From positions 3,663,786 through 3,727,785 of the forward strand of contig JACAUB010000001.1 of NCBI GenBank assembly GCA_013390605.1: a stretch of 64,000 nucleotides of DNA, written 5' to 3'. The DNA comes from Bacteroidota bacterium. Lineage in GTDB: Bacteria; Bacteroidota; Bacteroidia; Bacteroidales; Cfx3-03. Shown here one piece after another: positions 36,125-45,444 of this stretch. Position 1 is the stretch's first letter. Each line of letters opens with the position of its first letter. Below the pieces are notes generated by a model that was not told where the DNA came from, searched no databases, and was given only the letters and a program-made list of their open reading frames with translations. Made by a program: the position numbers and the translations under genes.

Positions 36125-37373
36125 GCTGCTTATTATTAATTAAATCAATTCTTTTAACAAGTTCCATCATAGCCCTGCCATTATGATAGGGGCATTTCCA
36201 TGGATCAATTTTCCAATCATTCCGGTAATAGGGCGATGGATCATTTTCTGGTTCTTCAAGAAAAGGAACCCCCAACCGGTTTACCTTTGTAAACCATTCA
36301 CCTCGTTCATGATCTATTACGTGTTTATTAATAAAATCCCACGAAAGTATCATTGTCTCCCAGTGTTTTCTATTTCCCGAAATCTGAAAAGCATTCATAA
36401 ACCCGACCAACGTTTCAGCTTGAGGCCACCAATGTTTATTGGTGCGGATATGACTTCCAAAACGGGTAGACTCAAGAAAAAGGCCACCGTCTTTGTCAAC
36501 GGCCACACGTTCTACAGCATCGGCCATTTTAACGGCTACAATCTTATATTTTTCAATTAGATTTTCATCGCCTAAAATCTCTGCTGCCTCCAATAAAAGC
36601 CATGAGGCTTCAATATCATGACCAAAAGAATTGGTTCCCTTCGTATGTTCCACCTCATTAAAATCGATATCGAAAAAGATTCCGAGATGACCTGATGGGC
36701 GAATAATCTTATCCAGAAAAATCATCAACAACTCCCGAAGTCGATTCTCGACCAAATCATTTTTCCACACTTTATACAAAGCAGCATAAGCCTCCAATAC
36801 ATGTAGATGAGTGTTCATCGATTTTGGCTCATTATTGTCAGCCATACGATTTTCTTCAATCAGTTGCCACTCTCTTGTAAAAGCCTCAAAGTAGCCCAGA
36901 TTGTTTTTGTCTTTTGTTTTATCCTCTAATACCTCAAATGTTTTCTGAATAAGCTGTAATACATTTTCCGATTTCGACTGCTCGTAATATTTACAAAGGG
37001 CATAAATGGCAAAGGCCTGGGCGTAAGTATGTTTTATAGAATTTGCCATACTGTTGTCGGGTGCAATTTCCATAAAGAACCCACCAAAAGCCTCATCATA
37101 AAAATGGTTTATTAATACATTATAGGCCCTATCAGCCATTTCTTTGTATTTAGGATTTGGATACATCAAATCCGCTTCCGAGAAAGTCCATAAAATACGT
37201 GCGTTTAATACACATGATTTGTTAATCCCTGCTACAGGTTTATTATCCAAATCAATAGCACCATAAAATCCATCACCATTATTGTCAACGCCATATTTGA
37301 TCCAATAAGGAAAAATGTCTTCTAGCAATTCCATTTCAAATTGCTTTCTGTATTTTAATAATTCAGTGTTCAT
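36117..37373 (-). CDS. AGE-family epimerase (cellobiose/mannobiose 2-epimerase type)
   Basis: (alpha/alpha)6-barrel enzyme of the N-acylglucosamine 2-epimerase superfamily. Motifs match cellobiose 2-epimerases more than GlcNAc epimerases: MNTHLHVLEAYAALYKVW near 186, SFGHDIEASWLLLEAAE near 245, and HWWPQAETLVGF near 314, with catalytic histidines in each. Length 418 fits. It would epimerise the reducing-end glucose of disaccharides (Man-beta-Man to Man-beta-Glc). It is coupled to the sugar transporter and follows a GH38 mannosidase, which favours a manno-oligosaccharide route. The exact substrate is not provable here. Confidence 0.87.
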   Translation of the reverse strand: MNTELLKYRKQFEMELLEDIFPYWIKYGVDNNGDGFYGAIDLDNKPVAGINKSCVLNARILWTFSEADLMYPNPKYKEMADRAYNVLINHFYDEAFGGFFMEIAPDNSMANSIKHTYAQAFAIYALCKYYEQSKSENVLQLIQKTFEVLEDKTKDKNNLGYFEAFTREWQLIEENRMADNNEPKSMNTHLHVLEAYAALYKVWKNDLVENRLRELLMIFLDKIIRPSGHLGIFFDIDFNEVEHTKGTNSFGHDIEASWLLLEAAEILGDENLIEKYKIVAVKMADAVERVAVDKDGGLFLESTRFGSHIRTNKHWWPQAETLVGFMNAFQISGNRKHWETMILSWDFINKHVIDHERGEWFTKVNRLGVPFLEEPENDPSPYYRNDWKIDPWKCPYHNGRAMMELVKRIDLINNKQHE

Positions 37374-37423
37374 TTTTTTAATTTTATCACTGTTATTTTG
37401 TTCGTTTCAAAACTAAAAAGAGC

Positions 37424-40153
37424 CTATTTTTTCAATTGCAACTTAAATGTTTCAATTGCATTATGACCGATTTTTGTAGTAAAAGAATTGCCATTCATTT
37501 GAATTTCTTTTCCATTTTCCTCAATCATGTCGGTCTTACAAAGTTTCTCAATAGTGAAGGGTAACGTTACCGTAACATCGGTATCTTCGCCTGCCACCTC
37601 ATATAACCGAATAATGTAATTATCTTCATCATCAGTTTTCTTCATCGTACTGACAATCACATTATTTTTATCCACTTTAACAAAACTTTGACTTTCCGGG
37701 AGACCGCCTTTTCTATTTTGTGCTTTCACAAGAATTGTTTGTAGCGGCATATTAGGTTGCTTTCCACTTTGGATGCTGTTTTTCCAATCCCCTGTACCTG
37801 ATGTAAAAGTGAAAGTGTATGAGTGATTACCAGGTTGTAAATAAAAATTGCCTTCACCATGACAGCTTCTTCGACTAGCTAATAATACTGGCTGGAGAAC
37901 AGGATAAGCATTAGACATATTTGTTGGGTCTATCCAATCGAAGACAGCAACCGAACTGCTGATATTTACCGAAGTATTATTACTGCTGGCATTGAACCAA
38001 TCCTGTACTTCGCGAGGGTGTACTTTTGTGCATTCTGTGGAATAAATTTGGCTGCTTTTTGAAAAGCCTGCAGCGCCTTTTATTTCATCTTTACCAACCT
38101 CTACAACTCCCATTGGCACTTCATACGCTATTTTTGATGATGTCTGGTTCAATGGAAATGCCATTCGATATTCGCGGTAGTGTTCACCAGAGAATCCCAG
38201 AATATCAACATCAAATTCTATTTGTTTCAAATTCTCAAATAAAGATATCTTTTGATGAATAGATGCAAATTTTGTTTGTTGTGTAAACTCCCACGATTTC
38301 TTTACAGGACCATATTCGCTGCAACTCCAGTGAGACTTATATTGTCCCACTTGCTCAAATCCATTCATAGAAGTTGGTTGTACATCAGCAAATTCACCTG
38401 CGCCGTTACCAACTGATTCTAATTGAAAAACTTCTCCTCCCTGAAATTTGTCCGTATTTAATAATTCCTTTTGAAGTTGTTTGTCATATATGCTTTTCAA
38501 ACCACCATTACCAAAAGTTATTTTGTAAAATTGATTCTCAAAGGAATCTGAATTAGCCAAGGCCTCAATGGTTGAAGGATTGGTTGGCTGCTGTGGTATC
38601 TGATTGGTATACCCGCCTCTGGCACCGGCATCTTCTGTTGAAGATGCTTCCATGAAGGGTTGCAGATAATAGGTTTTGTAACCCATAGACGGAACTTTCT
38701 CGGCAACAAAAATCAATGTAACCACTTCGTCAGTCTCTTTAGTCGCAACAGATCTTATTTGTTGACAAGGAACCTCAACCCCCGAAATAGCATCAATAAT
38801 TTTGAACGACTGGTTTTCTTTTCCATAGGTATTGATGCTAATCTCTGCTTTATCTGTTCTTTCCCATGACAGTGGATTGAAAACAACAACTGCCTGGCCA
38901 TCTTTTTTGAAATCTATTGCTTGTGCAATGCCATTTATACTATTTTGAAAAACATTATTTGAAATATTCAATGCCGTTTCAAAACTATTTCTAAAAGTCA
39001 AATCAGTAAGATCTCCATGTTTACCACCCCAGCCATGATCAGGATAAATAGCATTCTCCCATGACTTTGTAAATTCATTTTGTGGATAAACTGAAAAATC
39101 ACCGTTAAGTATCGAGTTTACAGAAGCAAACTTTTCAGCAGCAATCAACATCCGGTTTGCTTTTCTTGAAGCAGTCAATGCTTTTTCATGCGTAGGTCCG
39201 TGTATGTAAAGCCATACATTGGGCCTTTCACCATTTAATTTTTCAAACTTAGCATTATTATCTATTGCCATAAGGGCCTGCGATCCTGTTGAAAAATTTA
39301 AAGTAGGAAGCTTCTCTATTTTTGAATTTTCATTCCATGTTTTAAATATTGACTTAAATTCGTTAGGCTTCGACCAATCTAAAGAATAATAAAACGGAAG
39401 ATTGGGGATTATTTTATTGTATTTATAATAGCTATTCCAACTGTTGAGATAGTTAATAAAAGCGCTCCTTGTCTCTCCATCTGTTTTAGCCTGTTCTACC
39501 GGCAAGCTGGCTTCATAATATTGTCCGGGAGTATAGGCTAATACATTACTTCCATCGGGACTAAACCAACGATAAATACCGGGTTCGTGTCGAGAAAAAT
39601 GCAAATATTTTATACCCGATTTTAGTAATATCTGAGGCATTTGTAGTGCCCTACCTGGCACATCTTCATTATATGCGCAAAGAAAATCACATCCCGGAAG
39701 TGCTTTTTTCAACCATTTTATACCAAGATATGTTTGACGTATCAGCGCCTCGCCATCATACATAGATTCATAGGGCTCACAGTATGTAGCACCCCATTCC
39801 AGCCGTCCTTCCTTTGTGAATTTTAAAATATCGGCATATTTTTCAGGATGTCTTTTTAGATATTCTTTTAAACATAAGGCATCTTCTACTGTAAAACAGA
39901 ATTGCAGGTTATTTGCCAGTATATTTAAAACAGGTGTAATCATATTTTCATCACGCCATTTTTCGCAAGCACCAATCGAATCCATCCATGCAATATCCTG
40001 ATGGCTTGAATTGATAATATTGATTTTGCCGCCCTTAAAATAAGAATGTTGATTACTCTTAGCTGTTGCAGGTCTATAATTATTTTGGGCAACCATATTT
40101 ATACTCCCGATTGTAAATATGGTGATGAAAGCAAACTTTATGAAATTTGACAT
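37424..40153 (-). CDS. GH38-type alpha-mannosidase, secreted
   Basis: Retaining glycoside hydrolase family 38 enzyme with a signal peptide (MSNFIKFAFITIFTIGSINMV), so periplasmic or exported. The N-terminal catalytic domain shows a variant zinc motif NSSHQDIAW (residues ~46-54; classical members have HxD), and the nucleophile aspartate in YNEDVPGR near 160; a long beta-sandwich C-terminal half follows (FNPLSWERTD to the end). The frame is open to 40222, overlapping the AraC promoter; the ATG at 40153 gives the signal peptide and 909 residues. It heads the mannoside cluster and is divergent from the AraC regulator. Confidence 0.9.
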   Translation of the reverse strand: MSNFIKFAFITIFTIGSINMVAQNNYRPATAKSNQHSYFKGGKINIINSSHQDIAWMDSIGACEKWRDENMITPVLNILANNLQFCFTVEDALCLKEYLKRHPEKYADILKFTKEGRLEWGATYCEPYESMYDGEALIRQTYLGIKWLKKALPGCDFLCAYNEDVPGRALQMPQILLKSGIKYLHFSRHEPGIYRWFSPDGSNVLAYTPGQYYEASLPVEQAKTDGETRSAFINYLNSWNSYYKYNKIIPNLPFYYSLDWSKPNEFKSIFKTWNENSKIEKLPTLNFSTGSQALMAIDNNAKFEKLNGERPNVWLYIHGPTHEKALTASRKANRMLIAAEKFASVNSILNGDFSVYPQNEFTKSWENAIYPDHGWGGKHGDLTDLTFRNSFETALNISNNVFQNSINGIAQAIDFKKDGQAVVVFNPLSWERTDKAEISINTYGKENQSFKIIDAISGVEVPCQQIRSVATKETDEVVTLIFVAEKVPSMGYKTYYLQPFMEASSTEDAGARGGYTNQIPQQPTNPSTIEALANSDSFENQFYKITFGNGGLKSIYDKQLQKELLNTDKFQGGEVFQLESVGNGAGEFADVQPTSMNGFEQVGQYKSHWSCSEYGPVKKSWEFTQQTKFASIHQKISLFENLKQIEFDVDILGFSGEHYREYRMAFPLNQTSSKIAYEVPMGVVEVGKDEIKGAAGFSKSSQIYSTECTKVHPREVQDWFNASSNNTSVNISSSVAVFDWIDPTNMSNAYPVLQPVLLASRRSCHGEGNFYLQPGNHSYTFTFTSGTGDWKNSIQSGKQPNMPLQTILVKAQNRKGGLPESQSFVKVDKNNVIVSTMKKTDDEDNYIIRLYEVAGEDTDVTVTLPFTIEKLCKTDMIEENGKEIQMNGNSFTTKIGHNAIETFKLQLKK

Positions 40154-40176
40154 AGAAATTGAATTAATGAGACAGA

Positions 40177-40184
40177 CAAAGTTA
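40177..40184 (-). promoter_or_regulatory. -7 box of the mannosidase operon
   Basis: TAACTTTG on the minus strand fits TAnnTTTG and lies about 25 bases from the mannosidase ATG. No canonical -33 is found, as expected for an activator-dependent promoter. It touches the -33 box of the divergent AraC promoter. Confidence 0.5.
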
Positions 40185-40185
40185 T

Positions 40186-40216
40186 TTGAAGCCCACATAT
40201 TATTAGTATATATTTG
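40186..40216 (+). promoter_or_regulatory. Promoter of the AraC-type regulator
   Basis: TTG (40186-40188), a 20-base spacer and TATATTTG (40209-40216) match the consensus exactly. The transcript would begin near 40222, about 19 bases before the ATG at 40241. Confidence 0.65.
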
Positions 40217-40240
40217 TATCAAAATACTTTAGTACAAATT

Positions 40241-41098
40241 ATGTATGAGCGGAAAGTTCTAACTGATTTTGGGGTAAATGATTTATACCTTTTGGGAAAA
40301 TATCATTACGAGAAAGCTGGAAACTGCTTAACACCGCATTTTCATCAAGATATGATGGAAATAGTCTATTGTCATTGCGGAACACAACTTTACGAGGTAG
40401 ATAACCAGATATATAGGATAAAAGGTGGAGAGATATTTATTACTTTTCCAAATGAGCTGCACAGCACGAATCAAAAGCCCGAAGAAAAAGGAATTTTATA
40501 TTGGTTACAGATTTATATACATCCCGATAATAATAAACTACTTTGGCTTTCTAAAGAGGAGAGTGTCTTTCTAATAAATAAATTACTCAGTATCAGTCAA
40601 AGACATTTTAAAGCAGATACAAAAATTTATAAAATTTTTGAAGAGATGTTTATCGCAAACGATTTGTATTCTGATGTCGAAAAACAGATACGGATCAAGC
40701 AGTTACTTTTGCAATTAATTATCATACTTATTGATACCTCTTCTCTGAGCACGTTAGAACAAAAAGATGATAAAGTATCTGTAATATCATCCTTTATTCA
40801 GGACAACCTAAAGAATCAATTATGCATCAATTGTTTAGCTAATGTAGTGCACTTATCCGAATCCCGTTTTAAATCATGGTTTAAACAACAATTCGGAATG
40901 CCTGCAATGGAATATATTCAACGACAAAAGATCAATAAGTCTATTGAAATATGGAATCAAAATCCAGGAAAATCGGTTACCGATATAGCATATAGCCTAA
41001 ACTTCTCCTCACCCCAATATTTTAGTACACAGTTTAAAAAATATATCGGAGTATCTCCAAAAATATTTAAGCCCCAATTATGTGATAACAGTATGTAA
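40241..41098 (+). CDS. AraC family transcriptional regulator
   Basis: One-component sugar-responsive activator: an N-terminal cupin-like sensor domain (HFHQDMMEIVY near residue 33, then LYEVDNQIYRIKGGEIFITFPNELH) and a C-terminal double helix-turn-helix (LANVVHLSESRFKSWFKQQFG and VTDIAYSLNFSSPQYFSTQFKK, residues ~185-275). The frame reaches a TTG at 40214, inside the promoter; the ATG at 40241 gives 285 residues. It is divergent from the alpha-mannosidase operon with only 87 bases between, so it very likely controls that operon. Confidence 0.92.
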   Translation: MYERKVLTDFGVNDLYLLGKYHYEKAGNCLTPHFHQDMMEIVYCHCGTQLYEVDNQIYRIKGGEIFITFPNELHSTNQKPEEKGILYWLQIYIHPDNNKLLWLSKEESVFLINKLLSISQRHFKADTKIYKIFEEMFIANDLYSDVEKQIRIKQLLLQLIIILIDTSSLSTLEQKDDKVSVISSFIQDNLKNQLCINCLANVVHLSESRFKSWFKQQFGMPAMEYIQRQKINKSIEIWNQNPGKSVTDIAYSLNFSSPQYFSTQFKKYIGVSPKIFKPQLCDNSM

Positions 41099-41132
41099 CA
41101 CATACTTCAACCTTACGGAGCGACCAGCTAAT

Positions 41133-41375
41133 TCAACCCCCTATTGAACTAAAACAGGTTTCATCATTGGTGTTACCAATGTGATACCAAATACCCCGAA
41201 ATCTATTATCCTGTTTATTTATGAATTTAACATCACCAGGATAAACTGAATTGACCTTACCGGAATCGGTAACAGATTCGTTCAGAGTACTTTTAATAAC
41301 ATTATTAGTTTCTGAGAACAATGGTGACCCGGCAAAGACAAACATCAGGCAGCAAAGTATACAAGTCCATTTCAT
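41133..41375 (-). pseudogene. Truncated secreted BNR-repeat-like protein (N-terminal remnant)
   Basis: An 80-residue frame with a signal peptide (MKWTCILCCLMFVFAGSPL) ending abruptly after RFRGIWYHIGNTNDE, a segment that resembles the start of secreted BNR-repeat/sialidase-like proteins, in which a YSGGLGTY stretch normally follows. Here it runs into CFSSIGG and a stop, and the rest is missing; the AraC gene ends 34 bases away on the opposite strand. I read it as a 3'-deleted glycan-related gene. Family assignment rests on one short motif. Confidence 0.5.
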
Positions 41376-41584
41376 GGCAATAAATTTAATATTAATTAGT
41401 GATATGATTAAACCATACCACGTTCAAATACAATGCTTTTATTTCAAAAATGACAATACCGGCATTTCAATAAAAAAGACATAATGTTATATGCTTCCAT
41501 CCGTAACTGCAGGAAGAATAGAAAACAGCAGTTCTCGTGACATGAAAAGTATGGAGAACCATTCAGAAATCGCTTGAATCCTTT

Positions 41585-41857
41585 TTAAACCAGACCTTGT
41601 TCAAATAATCTTTCGCACTTCGCTAACCTTTTCTGTGCTTTCCTTAATTTTAAACGCCAATACCAACGTTTTAGAAAAGAAGAGCGAACAATTTTGAATT
41701 GATAGTCAGCACTTTTTGAATTTAAATTATGTATTTTGATTTTTAAATTAGCGTCGTAAATGTTCTTAAAGCTTTTTCCAAGTTCTATTGCAGCATTTTC
41801 GCTTTTACTAAAGGGTTTAGATAATTCCTTAGTAAATTCTTCAGTTAATTGAGTCAT
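41585..41857 (-). CDS. Small hypothetical protein
   Basis: A 90-residue, lysine-rich, probably alpha-helical protein (KRWYWRLKLRKAQKRLAKCERL near the C-terminus) with no signal peptide or membrane segment. I do not recognise it. It lies alone between a decayed gene and a decayed transposase, so it could itself be a remnant. The frame is intact and the composition protein-like, but no further support is visible. Confidence 0.4.
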   Translation of the reverse strand: MTQLTEEFTKELSKPFSKSENAAIELGKSFKNIYDANLKIKIHNLNSKSADYQFKIVRSSFLKRWYWRLKLRKAQKRLAKCERLFEQGLV

Positions 41858-41950
41858 AATTGCATTGAATTGATATACTTTTAAATGATTGTCTGTTTTA
41901 TTACTTTGATTATTTAAAGAGAGAATGAAACTTCAAAATTATGAAATTTA

Positions 41951-42200
41951 ATGAATACACAAGCTTTTCTTGATGAAGACAGTTGCATAAAATACTTTCG
42001 GGAATTGAAAGAAAGCCGTGGTATAGTATGCACACATTGTGGTTAACTCAATTTTACTGGTTTTATACCATGTATTTAATAGTAATGTTCAAGAAAAGTG
42101 TTTTCAGCACTTGAAGTTCAACGACAACCTGGACATAAACGATATGAGCCGATATGGTATATGCATAAGATCAGGGCTGTAAACCGAGAAGGCCTAAAAA
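41951..42200 (+). pseudogene. Decayed IS1595-family (ISXO2-like) transposase
   Basis: Starting at an ATG at 41951, the frame encodes an ISXO2-type zinc-ribbon start (FLDEDSCIKYFRELK...GIVCTHCG) and stops at once after CTHCG. About 50 bases further on, another frame gives LEVQRQPGHKRYEPIWYMHKIR, which matches the conserved segment before the DDE domain of IS1595 transposases. The rest is absent. The element is thus deleted and frameshifted, a scar of an old insertion. Confidence 0.75.
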
Positions 42201-42419
42201 GCGTAAGAAATCATCAGCTCTGCGTTTTGTAAAGATGGAAGTTATTTCTAATTCAAGCTCTAGACAAATAAACAAGACAGTATCGGAAAACGGACAATCA
42301 TTTAATCAAATTTAGATTTGTTTTCCTCTTTACAACTAATGTGTAAATTAATTTTATTACAATTAATTAATACTCAATTTATATTCTGATCGTATCTTTC
42401 TCCAAAAAATCAGGTCTAT

Positions 42420-43445
42420 ATGAAAATCTGTTTCATAATGTATCCATGGGAAGGTATTAAAGCCAAGCAGGATTCTACTATTAGACTAGTACATGAATGT
42501 GCCAGAAGGGGGCATGATGTTGCAATCACTACACCTCAGAATCTTACGATAAGAGATAGCATAACACTTAGTGATTGTCGGACAATTATTACTCATCAGA
42601 AGATTTCGAAAAGCATAACGAAATTTTATCAATCTGTAAAATTTGAAAACGGAATGCGGGAGTTAAAAGGTTTTGATGTCATCTTTATGCGCGATAATCC
42701 CCCTTTAGACCCATTTGTACTAAACTTCCTGGATTCGGTAAAGGACGAAGCATTTATTGTAAATGCTGTCAACGGATTAAGAGAAGCAAACAATAAAATT
42801 TACACCGCTGCATATTATGATCCTGAAAAGGAAATTATACCTATCACGCATGTCTCCAAAAATATAGATTATCTGTTGCGTATCATTCAACAATCAGATC
42901 AGGATAAAATGATTATGAAGCCATTGGATGGTTATGGTGGTCGAGGTGTAATTGTCATTGAAAAGTCGGCAAAGGACAACATCAGATCCTTATTAGAATT
43001 CTATATTAACAAATCTAAAGGAGAATCAAATTATGTTATTCTACAGGAATATGTAGAAGGTGCTGAAAATGGGGATGTGCGGGTATTAATGTTAAACGGG
43101 AAACCGATAGGAGCATTACGAAGAAAACCTGCCAAAGGCGATATCCGATCCAATATCTCTGCAGGCGGGAGTGTAGAACAATATAAACTTACGAAGAAAG
43201 ACCGGGTTCTATGTGATACAATTGGGAAAAAACTTGTAAAAGATGGAATATATTTTGCCGGATTAGATATTATCAGTGGCAAATTGATCGAAATAAATGT
43301 ACTTAGTCCTGGAACGATAGTAGATATCAATAAACTAAATAATGTTAAACTTCAAGTAGATATCATTGATTTTCTGGAGAAAGTTGTGGCTGAAAATGAA
43401 ATAAAGAAAGGAAATTTCATTTCAAAGGATATTTATGAAAATTAG
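42420..43445 (+). CDS. Glutathione synthetase-like ATP-grasp ligase
   Basis: ATP-grasp enzyme that would join a carboxylate to an amine through an acyl-phosphate. GshB-like features: an N-terminal domain with MRDNPPLDPFVLNFL near 96-110, the glycine-rich ATP loop KPLDGYGGRGV near 165-175, LQEYVEGAENGDVRVLM near 210, and the metal-binding EINVLSPGT near 290. Length 341 fits GshB. Bacteroidota usually lack GshA, and no gamma-glutamylcysteine ligase is nearby; the gene overlaps by 11 bases a fused amidohydrolase/DUF1704 protein, which points to a peptide product other than, or related to, glutathione. Confidence 0.85.
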   Translation: MKICFIMYPWEGIKAKQDSTIRLVHECARRGHDVAITTPQNLTIRDSITLSDCRTIITHQKISKSITKFYQSVKFENGMRELKGFDVIFMRDNPPLDPFVLNFLDSVKDEAFIVNAVNGLREANNKIYTAAYYDPEKEIIPITHVSKNIDYLLRIIQQSDQDKMIMKPLDGYGGRGVIVIEKSAKDNIRSLLEFYINKSKGESNYVILQEYVEGAENGDVRVLMLNGKPIGALRRKPAKGDIRSNISAGGSVEQYKLTKKDRVLCDTIGKKLVKDGIYFAGLDIISGKLIEINVLSPGTIVDINKLNNVKLQVDIIDFLEKVVAENEIKKGNFISKDIYEN

Positions 43446-45444
43446 GAAAGTAGAGATCGGCGAGATCATTAAAAACATTGAACAGGAGAAGTTATTTGAA
43501 TTTGCTTCAGCTGATGGCGGTTTTAAAATAAAAATAGCCAGATATGTTCCCTTTTGTTGTACCGCTGTTCACAATGGGAGTAATCTGAGACAAGAATTAC
43601 ACAAAAAAATTGCGTTGAATGAATATCAGCGATGGTATGAAGAAGATCCATATACTGAAGATTTTATCAAATCAATGCCCATTACAATAGTTGGAAATGA
43701 TTCACGTTTTGAATATGATTTAAATCGAAATCCCAATGATTGTGTCTACGACGAAGCATGGGGGAAAACGGTCTGGAAGAAAAAATTAACAATACAGGAA
43801 ATAAATTTAAGCAAACAAAAACATGCTGCCTATTTCAAAGTGGTACATGCACTTATTTCAAAACTTGAAGAGCTTTTTGGCGGTTGTGTGGTCTATGATA
43901 TTCATTCTTATAATTATAAGAGATGGGATCGGGAAGTACCCCTTTTCAATATTGGCACCGAAAAAATAGATTTAAAGTTATATGACGAGACGGTACAAAA
44001 CTGGCTCAATGAGCTAAAGGAAATTGTCATACCCGATGTTTCAACCAGTGCTGTTACCAATGATGTCTTTCATGGCAAAGGATATAATCTCGAATACATT
44101 AATAATCACTTCAGAAAAACGCTTGTTCTTGCTACTGAAATTAAAAAAGTTTATTGTGATGAACTGACCGGAGATCCCTTTCCAAAAATAATCCGGAAAC
44201 TCCAGCAATCTTTAAAAATAGCAATCCTCAATAATACCAACACTTTTTGCCGAAAGCTTGAAAAATGGCACCATCATTCTAATAATAGTTTGTTAGACAA
44301 AAAAGTGAATAAGAATCTGCTAAAGATTGACCATGATATTTACAATCTGCTGAAAAACATAGAGGTACTGGCAGTGGTGAATCCAATAAACACGGGTATT
44401 GAGAAAAATAAGTTTTTCAAAAACAAGTTTTCAGAGATCCCTAACTTTAAATACAATCCTATCAGAATCAATTCTTTTAATTTAAAACAACAACTTCTGA
44501 GTATCCCCCTTCAGGATATACAGGATGTCTCAATCCGGAATTTATATAAGTCAGTAATCAATAGCTATTTCGACAAGATAGACATGATTAGCTCATTAAA
44601 CACTGATAAATTCTTATACAATTCGCTACGTTATTTTGGAAGGCCCTCAAAAAAGGATTTACAAAATGCTTCTTATATATTGCTTTTACCCGACATTCCT
44701 GAAGAGGCAAAGAAACAGCCTGTTTTTGATGCAAAAACTGCCATGTCCAGATTTAAAGAAGAACTTGATGATTATGGGCTGGAGGCAAAGATCGAATTAA
44801 GCAACCTGGTTATTTCTCAGGTCATGGTGTTGAATTCAAAAAGGAGCATTCTTATTCACCCACAGGCAACTTTTAACCGGAAGGAACTGCTTGCTTTATT
44901 GGAACATGAAATTGGAATTCACATGCTGACTACTATTAATTCTACTTTTCAGCAATTAAAAATATTCAATATCGGATTACCTGTTAACACTTTGACTCAA
45001 GAAGGTATGGCAATCCTGGCTGAATACTTAAGTGGAAATCTTACTTTACACAGATTAAAGAAAATTGCTTTCCGTGTCATTGTTGTCGATCAAATGTGTA
45101 GTGGTGCAGACTTTATCGAATGCTTCAATTTGTTGAAAAATGAGTATTCTGTCGAACAGAACGCAGCTTTTAATATTGTTACCCGGGTCTTCCGTGGAGG
45201 TGGATTTACAAAAGATTATTTGTATTTAAGCGGGTTTGTTCAAGTTCTCAGGTTTTGGGAGGAACAAAATGATCTGATCCCATTGCTGGTCGGAAAAACG
45301 TCTTTACAATTCTACAATATAATTGAGGAAATGATTGGGCGGGAGATGATTTCACCACCAAAATATATCACAAAAAGCCTGCTTAAACCAACAACTGAAC
45401 AAAATAATTCAATTTACAACTATATTTTGAGTGGACTTAAATAA
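43435..45444 (+). CDS. Fusion of N-formylglutamate amidohydrolase-like domain and DUF1704 (QEGLA) metallocarboxypeptidase domain
   Basis: Residues ~1-215 resemble N-formylglutamate amidohydrolases (CTAVHNGSN near 43, DSRFEYDLNR near 88, VVYDIHSYN near 155), a zinc-hydrolase fold. Residues ~290-660 form a DUF1704 domain, with the zincin motif HEIGIH at 490-495 and the family's QEG motif as TQEGMA at 521-526. Bacterial members carry the misleading name flavohemoglobin expression-modulating QEGLA protein; the human homologue MATCAP is a zinc carboxypeptidase that removes C-terminal tyrosine from tubulin. The 11-base overlap with the ATP-grasp gene implies one pathway: ligation plus trimming or deformylation of a small peptide. 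The real substrate is unknown. Confidence 0.85.
   Translation: MKIRKVEIGEIIKNIEQEKLFEFASADGGFKIKIARYVPFCCTAVHNGSNLRQELHKKIALNEYQRWYEEDPYTEDFIKSMPITIVGNDSRFEYDLNRNPNDCVYDEAWGKTVWKKKLTIQEINLSKQKHAAYFKVVHALISKLEELFGGCVVYDIHSYNYKRWDREVPLFNIGTEKIDLKLYDETVQNWLNELKEIVIPDVSTSAVTNDVFHGKGYNLEYINNHFRKTLVLATEIKKVYCDELTGDPFPKIIRKLQQSLKIAILNNTNTFCRKLEKWHHHSNNSLLDKKVNKNLLKIDHDIYNLLKNIEVLAVVNPINTGIEKNKFFKNKFSEIPNFKYNPIRINSFNLKQQLLSIPLQDIQDVSIRNLYKSVINSYFDKIDMISSLNTDKFLYNSLRYFGRPSKKDLQNASYILLLPDIPEEAKKQPVFDAKTAMSRFKEELDDYGLEAKIELSNLVISQVMVLNSKRSILIHPQATFNRKELLALLEHEIGIHMLTTINSTFQQLKIFNIGLPVNTLTQEGMAILAEYLSGNLTLHRLKKIAFRVIVVDQMCSGADFIECFNLLKNEYSVEQNAAFNIVTRVFRGGGFTKDYLYLSGFVQVLRFWEEQNDLIPLLVGKTSLQFYNIIEEMIGREMISPPKYITKSLLKPTTEQNNSIYNYILSGLK

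Noticed and set aside
42420..43445. Annotation as plain glutathione synthase.
   Set aside because: Fold motifs fit, but no gamma-glutamylcysteine ligase is nearby and the coupled partner is an amidohydrolase-DUF1704 fusion, so the product is left open.
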